Assembly: GCA_013215295.1 (NCBI GenBank)
Contig: JABSOZ010000003.1
Span: 434,001 to 498,000 of the forward strand
Origin: Colwellia sp.
Lineage (GTDB): Bacteria; Pseudomonadota; Gammaproteobacteria; Enterobacterales; Alteromonadaceae
Length of the DNA stretch: 64,000 nt
Reading direction: 5' to 3'
Shown: one piece after another, positions 56,300 to 64,000 of the stretch
How the letters are laid out: each line of letters opens with the position of its first letter
How positions within the stretch are numbered: the stretch's first letter is position 1
Notes under the pieces: model-generated
The model's input: only the letters and a program-made list of their open reading frames with translations
What the model was told of the DNA's origin: nothing
Database searches by the model: none
Program-made: the position numbers and the translations under genes

Positions 56300-57784
56300 A
56301 TGATTTCATTGCTCAATGACATTATACATAGCAAAAAAAGTCTAGGGAGAATTGTTCTAGTCACCGGTGATTTTAATATTTTACACCCAGGACACATTCG
56401 TTTATTACGTTTCGCGAAAGAGTGCGGAGATACCTTAGTGGTTGCTGTTAATAGTGATGATATTTTACAAAACGCTCAATATAACAATCAAGAAGACCGA
56501 TCTGATGTCATATCGTCCCTTAGCTTTGTCGATTACTGCTTTGTTAACGCATTACCTAGTGCTGAATTAATTGAAAAACTTCAGCCGAAAGCCGTGGTAA
56601 AAGGCCGAGAATATGAAGGGAAGTTTAACGCTGAGAAATTAGCTTTAGATAAATTAGGTGGAAAACTTATATTTAGTTCAGGATATACTTTTCAAAAGTC
56701 ATCATCTGTTTTCCAGCACGAAGGTAATCAACCTTTATTAAATGCGACTAAAGTATCAAGCTATATTAAGCGTCATAAAATAACGCGTGATGCGGTTACC
56801 CAAGTAATCGAAAACTTTAGTCAACTCAATGTACTTGTCATTGGCGACACTATTATTGATGAATATATGCAATGTAATGCGGTTGGTATGTCGCAAGAAG
56901 ACCCTACGATTGTTGTTACGCCCGATGAAAAAAAACTATTTCTTGGCGGAGCAGGTATAACCTCAGCGCATGCAAAGTCTTTAGGGGCTAAAAACGTCTC
57001 TTTTTATACCGTATTAGGTGATGATGAAGCAGGTGAATATGCTCAAGAGAAAATTTCAGAGTACCAATTAAATGCTAATACCTTTCAAGATGATACTCGC
57101 CCTACCACACAAAAACGTCGTTATCGTGTCGGTAATAAAACGCTATTAAGAGTGAATGATTTTCGTGATCACGATATCGGTGTTGATATTCAAGAAGCAA
57201 TATTAACAAAACTAGTGGCAGAAATTGACAATATTGATTTAGTCATTTTTTCAGATTTTAATTACGGCGTATTACCGCAATCTTTAGTGGATGCGATTGT
57301 CGAGCTTTGTAATGATAAAAAAGTAATGATCGCAGCAGACAGCCAAACGTCATCACAAGTGGGTGATATTTCTCGCTTTAGGAATGTCGATTTAATAACG
57401 CCTACTGAGCGTGAAGTCCGTGTTGCTTTGAATAATACGCGAGACGGTTTAATTATTTTGACAGAAAAACTCCATCAAAAAATGCAGTGTCATAATATTA
57501 TTGTCACACTTGCCGATGAAGGTGCGTTATTGCATGTTACCGATAGCGGTAAAATTAGAAGTTGGACAAACGACAAAATACCCGCGCTAGCGGCTAATGT
57601 AGTTGACCCTGCAGGGGCTGGCGACTGTATGCTTGCTTCAACGGCCATGGCTTTAGCTAGCGGCGGCGATTTATGGTTATCATCATTAATTGGCTCTGTA
57701 GCGGCTGCTTGCCAAGTATCTAAAGTAGGTAATCAACCACTTTCCTTCCAAGAACTGCAACAAGCGTTTGACCAATTACTATGA
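56300..57784 (+). CDS. Nucleotidyltransferase-PfkB kinase fusion, HldE-like with reversed domain order
   Basis: About 494 residues. The N-terminal 150 residues are a cytidylyltransferase-like domain with VTGDFNILHPGHIRLL (HxGH motif). From about residue 175 is a PfkB sugar kinase (VIGDTIIDEY, GGAGITSAHAKSLGA, DPAGAGDCML). Standard HldE has the kinase first and the nucleotidyltransferase second. It probably phosphorylates and activates a heptose-like sugar. An AGGTG site favours ATG 56300 over GTG 56288. Confidence 0.85.
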   Translation: MISLLNDIIHSKKSLGRIVLVTGDFNILHPGHIRLLRFAKECGDTLVVAVNSDDILQNAQYNNQEDRSDVISSLSFVDYCFVNALPSAELIEKLQPKAVVKGREYEGKFNAEKLALDKLGGKLIFSSGYTFQKSSSVFQHEGNQPLLNATKVSSYIKRHKITRDAVTQVIENFSQLNVLVIGDTIIDEYMQCNAVGMSQEDPTIVVTPDEKKLFLGGAGITSAHAKSLGAKNVSFYTVLGDDEAGEYAQEKISEYQLNANTFQDDTRPTTQKRRYRVGNKTLLRVNDFRDHDIGVDIQEAILTKLVAEIDNIDLVIFSDFNYGVLPQSLVDAIVELCNDKKVMIAADSQTSSQVGDISRFRNVDLITPTEREVRVALNNTRDGLIILTEKLHQKMQCHNIIVTLADEGALLHVTDSGKIRSWTNDKIPALAANVVDPAGAGDCMLASTAMALASGGDLWLSSLIGSVAAACQVSKVGNQPLSFQELQQAFDQLL

Positions 57785-58503
57785 CGCAAGTTAAAAAAGC
57801 TATATTACTTTCTGCCGGTTTTGGTACTCGGTTACGTCCGCTAACCAATACTTTGCCTAAGTGTCTTGTGCCAATCAACGGGAAACCCTTACTTCAAATT
57901 TGGTTAGAGCAACTGACTGAAAACGGCATTGAGGAGTTTTTAATCAACAGCCATTATTTATCAGAGCAGGTGCGTGAGTTTATTGAAAATTCAGTGTTTA
58001 AAAGTCATGTAACGATATTCCATGAACCTGAACTTCTCGGTACTTTAGGCACGTTAAAATCAACACTCGACTTTTGGAAAGATGAAAGTGTACTCGTTGC
58101 TCATGCAGACAACTTATGTCTGTGCTCATGGTCTAAATTTCAACAGCAATTTTTTAGCAAAAAGGATGATGTACTCGGTACTATGATGGTATTCAATACG
58201 GATACACCGAAAAGCTGTGGAATTATTGAATATAACGATTCAGGACGAGTGACTGCTTTTCATGAAAAAGTTGAAAATCCACCTTCTAATTTAGCCAATG
58301 CCGCAATATATATATTTGATCCGCGCGTCCGTCAGTTGATTGCACAATCAACGTTAAAAGAATCTGATATTAGCCTTCATTTGATCCCTCAATTATTAGG
58401 CAAGCTTAACTTTTGGCAAACTGATGGCTATTGTCGAGATATTGGTAGCATGGAAAGTTTGGCTAAAGCTGAATATGATATAAGCAAAATGAATCTTTAT
58501 TAA
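57781..58503 (+). CDS. Sugar-1-phosphate nucleotidyltransferase (HddC-like)
   Basis: 240 residues. N-terminal LLSAGFGTRLRPLTNTLPKC is the nucleotide-binding motif; VAHADNLC provides the metal-binding Asp. Similar to HddC, which makes GDP-heptose, and to other mannose-1-phosphate guanylyltransferases. Four-base ATGA overlap with the fused kinase gene indicates coupling. It ends the cassette. Confidence 0.87.
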   Translation: MTQVKKAILLSAGFGTRLRPLTNTLPKCLVPINGKPLLQIWLEQLTENGIEEFLINSHYLSEQVREFIENSVFKSHVTIFHEPELLGTLGTLKSTLDFWKDESVLVAHADNLCLCSWSKFQQQFFSKKDDVLGTMMVFNTDTPKSCGIIEYNDSGRVTAFHEKVENPPSNLANAAIYIFDPRVRQLIAQSTLKESDISLHLIPQLLGKLNFWQTDGYCRDIGSMESLAKAEYDISKMNLY

Positions 58504-58675
58504 GCCAAAATTAGCTTTTTATAAAGGTGATAACTCATCATTGAATAATTAACTTTTTAACGTGCCGTAATTTGTCAAATTAATGACCTTATACCGTCAA
58601 TTTTTTGTTGCTTATTTAGTGGATTTCGCTAAAATCAAAGTTATAGTTATCATAAATAGTGGTTTATTCATACAT

Positions 58676-60142
58676 ATGCAGGGTCAAAAACATGTTCTTG
58701 TCGTTGATAACGACATTGCAAGGCGCGATCAAATAGCTACCGTATTATCATTTGTTGGTGAACATTTTCATGCATGTTCTGATGAAGATGTTGATGAATA
58801 TTTTAACGATTCCGATAATATTCTAACTGTTATATTATGCGGTAAGGTCAGTGATTTACTCGTTAATTTTGTCAAACACCACCCTGAGACCCCTTTTATA
58901 CTACATGATGTTCTTGATGCAACACTGCTTAAGGAAGCTGTAAATGTATTAGGCAGTTTAGCTGTGCCATTAAATTATGCCCAACTTACCGAACAAGTAC
59001 ACCACTGTCATCAATACCATAACCAATTACCCTCAAAAAGAAGCTATGCTGGCCCTAGTTCGCTATTTCGTTCATTAATTGGCACGAGTGAACCTATGCT
59101 ACAAGTTCGATTTTTAATTGAACAAGTCGCGTGTACACAAGCGAGTGTGCTCATTCTAGGTGAATCAGGTACAGGTAAAGAAGTCGTGGCCCGTAATATT
59201 CACAACTTGTCTGACCGTAGTAAAGGACCTTTTGTACCAATTAACTGTGGCGCTATACCGGGCGAATTGCTCGAAAGTGAATTGTTCGGGCATGAAAAAG
59301 GCGCGTTTACCGGCGCTATATCTACCCGTAAAGGACGTTTTGAAATGGCGGAAGGCGGTACTTTATTTCTTGATGAAATTGGTGATATGCCTCAACCCAT
59401 GCAAGTAAAATTATTACGTGTTCTGCAAGAACGTACTTTTGAACGAGTGGGTGGGGCAAAGAGTATTAAAACTAACGTCCGTATCATTGCTGCGACACAT
59501 CAAGATTTAGAAGATATGATCACCGCAGGAACATTCCGTGAAGATCTCTTTTATCGTTTGAATGTTTTTCCTATTGAAACACCTTCGTTGCGTGAACGAA
59601 AAGAAGATATTCCCTTACTCATTAAAGAACTTATTTCTCGCTTTGAAGTTGAACAAGGGCAAAGTGTACGTTTCACTGAGCAAGCTATTGAATCTTTGAA
59701 GCTACATGCTTGGGCAGGTAATGTTCGTGAGTTATCTAACTTAATTGAACGTATGATAATTATGTTTGCTGAACAAGTCGTCAATGTGAGTGAACTGCCG
59801 AAAAAATACCGTCATATTGATGTAGAAGAATATCAACCTGAATACCCTGATGAGTTGCAGGAACGTGATGCAATAAATGAGCTATTCTCCGGTTTTGACT
59901 ATGACGACGAAGACAAAACAAGTTTTGATCACGAAATAGAAAGTTCATCTATGGTTGATGTATTGCCAAACGATGGATTGAATTTAAAAGAATACTTAGC
60001 AGACCTTGAAGTCTCAATGATAAACCAAGCACTTGATAAAAATGATTGGGTTGTGGCTCGTTCGGCTGAATTATTAGGCATGCGCAGAACAACACTTGTT
60101 GAAAAAATGCGCAAGTATAGTTTGCAAAAGCAGAGTAATTAA
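58676..60142 (+). CDS. flrA: Sigma-54-dependent flagellar master regulator FlrA
   Basis: 488 residues. An N-terminal receiver-like domain lacks the phospho-acceptor Asp (ILCG where LxxD is expected), as in FleQ/FlrA. The central AAA+ domain has Walker A GESGTGKE and the sigma-54 contact loop GAFTGA at 209-214; the C-terminus has a Fis-type helix-turn-helix. It activates class II flagellar genes. The start at 58676 matches the family; upstream in-frame codons are not conserved. No sigma-54 element precedes it. Confidence 0.95.
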   Translation: MQGQKHVLVVDNDIARRDQIATVLSFVGEHFHACSDEDVDEYFNDSDNILTVILCGKVSDLLVNFVKHHPETPFILHDVLDATLLKEAVNVLGSLAVPLNYAQLTEQVHHCHQYHNQLPSKRSYAGPSSLFRSLIGTSEPMLQVRFLIEQVACTQASVLILGESGTGKEVVARNIHNLSDRSKGPFVPINCGAIPGELLESELFGHEKGAFTGAISTRKGRFEMAEGGTLFLDEIGDMPQPMQVKLLRVLQERTFERVGGAKSIKTNVRIIAATHQDLEDMITAGTFREDLFYRLNVFPIETPSLRERKEDIPLLIKELISRFEVEQGQSVRFTEQAIESLKLHAWAGNVRELSNLIERMIIMFAEQVVNVSELPKKYRHIDVEEYQPEYPDELQERDAINELFSGFDYDDEDKTSFDHEIESSSMVDVLPNDGLNLKEYLADLEVSMINQALDKNDWVVARSAELLGMRRTTLVEKMRKYSLQKQSN

Positions 60143-60302
60143 TCGAATAGGTTACTTATTGCCTATTTGTAATCATAATGATAAGCATCGTCTAATAAAT
60201 GCGATGTTATTCGGCATCAAATCCGTAAAGCCAAATCTTTGACAGTGGTTTTTTATTCGTAAAACCATCTCTAACTTGATGAAAACAAATGTAAAATAGT
60301 TC

Positions 60303-60318
60303 TGGCATAATTAATGCT
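60303..60318 (+). promoter_or_regulatory. Sigma-54 promoter of flrBC
   Basis: TGGCATA-N4-ATGCT, correct spacing, 36 bases before the flrB ATG. As in Vibrio, FlrA would activate flrBC from it. Confidence 0.85.
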
Positions 60319-60353
60319 TTATTTGGTTGTTATTTTTAAACTGAGTAAAACAT

Positions 60354-61538
60354 ATGGCCGTTGCAGTTTCACATTCATCAGCATCTTCAACAATGTCTTC
60401 ATCACTTCATCGTGTGAAAGACAGTTTGTTTCATCAAGCTAAGTCTGCTTTTACTCACCAGCCTTTTTCTTCTAGCAATACTTTAGAAAGTGAATCCTAT
60501 GGTGGTGAGCTTTCTTTACTCCGTCAGCAATCTAACCAACTAGAACAAATTATTGATGTCATGCCAACAGGCATGATCATGCTTGATGGTGATGGTATTG
60601 TCATAAAAACCAATAAAATTGCTAGCTTATTACTTGATGAGCCTATTCTTGGTCAAGCTTGGTTTGATGTGATCAAACGATCTTTTCAACCTCGTGCAGA
60701 CGATTGGCATGAGGTGTCATTGAAAGATGGCCGTCGAGTTAAGTTAGAAATTACGGCTTTAGGTGATCAGCCCGGTCAATTAATCATGATCACCGATCTT
60801 ACAGAAACTCGCTTACTACAAGACAAGCTAGGCAATATGCAACGCTTATCGTCGTTAGGTCGTTTAGTGTCAAAGCTTGCTCATCAAATTCGTACACCAC
60901 TTTCTGCTGCGATGTTATACGGCGCGAATTTAAAAAATAAAAAACTTTCTACAAACGATCGCAGTAATTTTCAAGACAAACTAATGTCGCGTTTGCAGGA
61001 CTTAGAACAACAAGTAAATGACATGTTGTTGTTTTCGAAAAGTGGCAAACAGCAAGTTGTCGAACCGTTATCAATTAACGAACTTATAACAGACTCTGTT
61101 AACGGTGTGGAAGCACTTGTGACACAAGCCAATGCCAAAATAACCCTTTCACTTTGTAATGATGATTGTGAAATTTTAGGTAATAAACGTGCATTAAATG
61201 GTGCTATTGAAAACTTAATTCACAACAGCTTACAAGTTATCAGGCAAGGTGCTGAAATTACGATTACGACTTATTGTCAAAATGAATATGCCTATATCTG
61301 CGTACAAGACAATGGCCAAGGTATTGAGAAAGATCTTGCCAGTAAAATTTTTGAACCTTTTTATACATCAAGAGCGCAAGGTACAGGGTTAGGTTTAGCT
61401 GTTGTTAAGTCAGTAGCGAATGCTCACCAAGGTGATGTGCGTTTAGTGAGCAAGCCGGGAGAGGGTGCTCACTTTTGTATCCATTTACCTATTTTAGAAA
61501 CCAATCATGTTAATAGGGAGAACACTAATGAGTCATAG
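60354..61538 (+). CDS. flrB: Flagellar sensor kinase FlrB
   Basis: 394 residues, no membrane segment. PAS-like domain (about 60-150; DVMPTGMIMLDGDG), H-box KLAHQIRTPLSAAM with His177, and ATPase domain (DNGQGIEKD, GTGLGLAVVKS). A cytoplasmic kinase that phosphorylates FlrC. Its end overlaps flrC by 11 bases. Confidence 0.94.
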   Translation: MAVAVSHSSASSTMSSSLHRVKDSLFHQAKSAFTHQPFSSSNTLESESYGGELSLLRQQSNQLEQIIDVMPTGMIMLDGDGIVIKTNKIASLLLDEPILGQAWFDVIKRSFQPRADDWHEVSLKDGRRVKLEITALGDQPGQLIMITDLTETRLLQDKLGNMQRLSSLGRLVSKLAHQIRTPLSAAMLYGANLKNKKLSTNDRSNFQDKLMSRLQDLEQQVNDMLLFSKSGKQQVVEPLSINELITDSVNGVEALVTQANAKITLSLCNDDCEILGNKRALNGAIENLIHNSLQVIRQGAEITITTYCQNEYAYICVQDNGQGIEKDLASKIFEPFYTSRAQGTGLGLAVVKSVANAHQGDVRLVSKPGEGAHFCIHLPILETNHVNRENTNES

Positions 61539-62868
61539 TAAAATATTAGTGGTTGAAGATGATGCAGGATTACGAGAAGCATTAATTGATACATTAAAAT
61601 TATCAGGCTATCAATGTGTTGAAGCAGAATCAGGTGAAGATGCTTTACTGACACTTAAAGAACAAAGTGTAGATCTTGTTGTTAGTGATGTGCAAATGGG
61701 GGGCATGTCAGGTTTAACGTTACTTAATAGTATCAAAAGAAGTTGGCCGAAATTACCTGTGCTTATTATGACAGCGTACGGTACGATTGAAGATGCTGTG
61801 CAGGCAATGCGTGATGGTGCGTGTAATTATATGGCAAAACCCTTTGCACCTGAAGTTTTGCTCAATATGGTTAATCAATATGTGCCCTTAAAAGTAGCTC
61901 AACGACATGAGCCAATAGTTGCAGATGCACAAAGCATTGAACTATTAGCACTTGCTAAAAAAGTCGCCACTACAGATGCCTCTGTTATGGTGCTTGGACC
62001 CAGTGGTTCAGGTAAAGAAGTATTAGCGCAGTATGTTCATTACAACTCTAACCGAAGTGATAAACCATTTGTTGCTATAAATTGTGCAGCTATTCCAGAA
62101 AACATGCTTGAAGCTACTTTGTTTGGTTATGAAAAAGGTTCATTCACCGGCGCTATCCAGGCTTGTCCAGGGAAATTTGAACAAGCGCAAGGTGGCACCA
62201 TTTTATTAGATGAAATAACCGAAATGGATCTAAGTCTACAAGCAAAAATTTTACGTGTATTGCAAGAACGAGAAGTTGAACGTTTAGGTGGCCGTAAAAC
62301 CATCAAGCTTGATGTTCGTGTTATTGCAACCAGTAATAGAGATTTAAAAACTGCAGTATCTGATGGTATATTTCGTGAAGATTTATATTACCGTTTGAAT
62401 GTGTTTCCATTAACCTGGTTACCTTTGAGCAAACGCAGAGATGATATTTTACCGCTAGCTAAACATTTAATTGCACAAGTTTGTAAATTAAATGGTCAAG
62501 CTATTCCCGAACTAACTGCCGCGGGTCGAAATAAAATAACGAGCTATGACTGGCCAGGTAATGTTCGAGAATTAGATAATGTCATTCAAAGAGCTATTAT
62601 TTTGCACAGTGATAATATTATTGATGCAGGCGATTTGTTAATTGAAAATTTTGACAGCCAAATTGTTACAGATATGCCAATAGAAAATAATACAGAAGAC
62701 AAGTTAGGCAATGAACTCAAAATTCAAGAACACCAAATTATTCTTGATACGCTCACTGCGTGTCGAGGTAGCCGTAAAGATGTTGCTGAGAAATTAGGGA
62801 TCAGCCCAAGAACTTTACGCTATAAAATAGCGAAGATGCGAGATTCAGGTATTCAAATACCCGCTTAA
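61528..62868 (+). CDS. flrC: Sigma-54-dependent flagellar response regulator FlrC
   Basis: 446 residues. Receiver domain with Asp54 (VVSDVQMGGMSG) and Lys in MAKPFAPE, AAA+ domain with GPSGSGKE, and a Fis-type C-terminal helix-turn-helix (RKDVAEKLGISPRTLRYK). The sigma-54 loop reads GSFTGA at 204-209 instead of the usual GAFTGA. It activates class III genes such as hook, basal-body and first flagellin. ATG 61528 lies behind GGGAG. Confidence 0.94.
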   Translation: MSHSKILVVEDDAGLREALIDTLKLSGYQCVEAESGEDALLTLKEQSVDLVVSDVQMGGMSGLTLLNSIKRSWPKLPVLIMTAYGTIEDAVQAMRDGACNYMAKPFAPEVLLNMVNQYVPLKVAQRHEPIVADAQSIELLALAKKVATTDASVMVLGPSGSGKEVLAQYVHYNSNRSDKPFVAINCAAIPENMLEATLFGYEKGSFTGAIQACPGKFEQAQGGTILLDEITEMDLSLQAKILRVLQEREVERLGGRKTIKLDVRVIATSNRDLKTAVSDGIFREDLYYRLNVFPLTWLPLSKRRDDILPLAKHLIAQVCKLNGQAIPELTAAGRNKITSYDWPGNVRELDNVIQRAIILHSDNIIDAGDLLIENFDSQIVTDMPIENNTEDKLGNELKIQEHQIILDTLTACRGSRKDVAEKLGISPRTLRYKIAKMRDSGIQIPA

Positions 62869-62930
62869 AGTACTGTTAATAATCAATATCTGTATGATCG
62901 TGATTTTACGAAAAAAAGGTAATCACAATT

Positions 62931-62966
62931 AACCCAATGTTTTTTCCATTAAAATATTGGGTTTTT
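62931..62966 (+). terminator. Rho-independent terminator after flrC
   Basis: AACCCAAT and ATTGGGTT pair across a 17-base loop, with T's following. It separates flrABC from the fliE operon. Confidence 0.85.
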
Positions 62967-63011
62967 GTTATTTAAAGCCTGACCAACACACTCCTTCGAT
63001 TAGTTTCACAC

Positions 63012-63027
63012 TGGCATCATGCTTGCA
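63012..63027 (+). promoter_or_regulatory. Sigma-54 promoter of the fliE operon
   Basis: TGGCATC-N4-TTGCA, near-perfect, 75 bases before fliE. Expected to drive fliEFG and onward. Confidence 0.88.
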
Positions 63028-63101
63028 ATATCGTGTTATACCGTTTACTAATCCGTTATTTAGGGGCTTAGTAGCAAAAAATTGACACAAGTGAGTAGCC
63101 C

Positions 63102-63467
63102 ATGGATATCAACACAAATTCTTTATACGCACAAATGCAAAGTATGTCGCTTGGAAATTCATCAGCGCAAAGTGCCTCGTTTGAAAAAATGGGCAATAAC
63201 TTGGCAATGGGAGATAACGCTACTCCCGCAGTGAATAAGTCATCAGCTAATTTTGGCGATATGCTTAGAGATGCAGTAAATAATGTGAATGATATTCAAA
63301 AAGATGCTGGCGCAAAAAAGATAGCTTTTGAAATGGGCGATCGCAGCGTTACGCTTGCAGATACCATGGTTGCTTCTGCTAAGGCAGGCATTGCATTTGA
63401 TGCTACCGTACAAATACGTAATAAATTTGTTGAAGCCTACAAAGAAATAATGAGTATGCCTGTTTAA
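63102..63467 (+). CDS. fliE: Flagellar hook-basal body protein FliE
   Basis: 121 residues. C-terminal FliE motif (ASAKAGIAFDATVQIRNKFV, AYKEIMSMPV) and SANFGDMLRDAVNNVN. It links the MS ring to the rod. First gene of the fliEF operon, behind a sigma-54 promoter. Confidence 0.95.
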   Translation: MDINTNSLYAQMQSMSLGNSSAQSASFEKMGNNLAMGDNATPAVNKSSANFGDMLRDAVNNVNDIQKDAGAKKIAFEMGDRSVTLADTMVASAKAGIAFDATVQIRNKFVEAYKEIMSMPV

Positions 63468-63538
63468 TAAATACATTTAAATAAATAATAAACAGATAGC
63501 TCTCGTAATAAAAATCAAGTGGTAGTGGAGAAAAATAA

Positions 63539-64000
63539 GTGGCTGATACCGATAATAACTCAATGGTTGCTGCAGATGGTGGCACAAGTCTAATGGCAAG
63601 TGACGGCACTGAAAATGTAGCAGAAGAACAAAAGTCAGGCTTTGCTTCTGCTATGGGTAATGTGGATTTATTACGACAACTCACCCTTATTATGGCATTA
63701 GCAATATGTTTAGCCATTGCTGTATTTGTAATTATGTGGGCAAACCAAGCTGAATATAGACTTCTTGCAAAACAACCTACCGAACAGTTAATAAAAACAA
63801 TGGATTTTCTAGACGCCAGTGGTTACAACGGTGTTTACCGTCAAGAAAATAACACCATCTCAGTGCCGAGTGATATATATCAAGATATTAAAATTTTATT
63901 AGCGCGCGAAGGCTTATCGGAAAGTCCATCAGAAGGTAGTGAAATTATTATGCAAGATATGGGCTTCGGTGTAAGCCAACGTCTTGAAACGGAACGTCTT
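63539..64000 (+). CDS. fliF: Flagellar MS-ring protein FliF (N-terminal part, cut by window edge)
   Basis: The first 154 residues from GTG 63539, behind GGAG. A leader of about 45 residues, a membrane helix (LTLIMALAICLAIAVFVIMW), then the conserved ring-building start (GYNGVYRQENNTISVPSD, LLAREGLSESPSEGSEI). FliF forms the inner-membrane MS ring. The frame is open to the window end, so the rest lies beyond it. Confidence 0.93.
   Translation, partial: MADTDNNSMVAADGGTSLMASDGTENVAEEQKSGFASAMGNVDLLRQLTLIMALAICLAIAVFVIMWANQAEYRLLAKQPTEQLIKTMDFLDASGYNGVYRQENNTISVPSDIYQDIKILLAREGLSESPSEGSEIIMQDMGFGVSQRLETERL

Overview
The window is AT-rich chromosomal DNA from a polarly flagellated marine gammaproteobacterium of the Alteromonadales, most likely Colwelliaceae (Colwellia or Thalassotalea type). 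This rests on gene order (flgN-flgM-flgA facing cheV-cheR-flgBCDEFGHIJKL, several flagellins, flaG-fliD-fliS, flrABC, fliE-fliF), on a small DUF3545 gene, and on the base composition; there is no rRNA marker. I found no tRNA, rRNA, insertion sequence, prophage or CRISPR array.

Layout. (1) 160-10078: a lipoprotein di-heme cytochrome c peroxidase homologue, then a BaeS/BaeR-like two-component pair directly upstream of a tripartite RND efflux operon (outer-membrane factor, adaptor, pump). (2) 10147-14832: housekeeping genes: a DUF3545 protein, transaldolase, YaaA, and the paired TIGR03546/TIGR03545 membrane proteins. (3) 15074-35904: a nearly complete flagellar rod, hook, ring and filament block. 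It holds three flagellin genes with different promoter types: sigma-54 for the first and sigma-28 for the second and third. (4) 35972-43758: a nonulosonic (legionaminic-like) acid pathway (LegB, NeuC, NeuB, PtmE, NeuA) facing a large Maf-type flagellin glycosyltransferase. (5) 44207-58503: an unusual sugar cassette. It contains a TIGR04372 glycosyltransferase, two DegT-type aminotransferases, a HAD-phosphotransferase fusion, an unrecognised protein, a radical SAM enzyme, two epimerase/dehydratases, a two-gene transketolase without its C-terminal domain, a GmhA-like isomerase, an HldE-like protein with its two domains in swapped order, and a nucleotidyltransferase. (6) 58676-64000: the flagellar regulators flrA, flrB and flrC, then fliE and the start of fliF.

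How it works together (partly inference). FlrA with sigma-54 should drive early flagellar genes, since good -24/-12 elements precede flgB, flgF, the first flagellin, flrB and fliE. FlgM, with its own sigma-28 promoter, would hold back sigma-28 until the hook is complete. The later flagellins then follow. The sugar genes lie inside the flagellar cluster and no flippase or polymerase gene is seen, so their products may well be attached to flagellin in the cytoplasm. The cassette at 44207-58503 is the best candidate for an undescribed system: it looks able to make a long-chain or branched amino sugar by a route that cannot be named from sequence alone.
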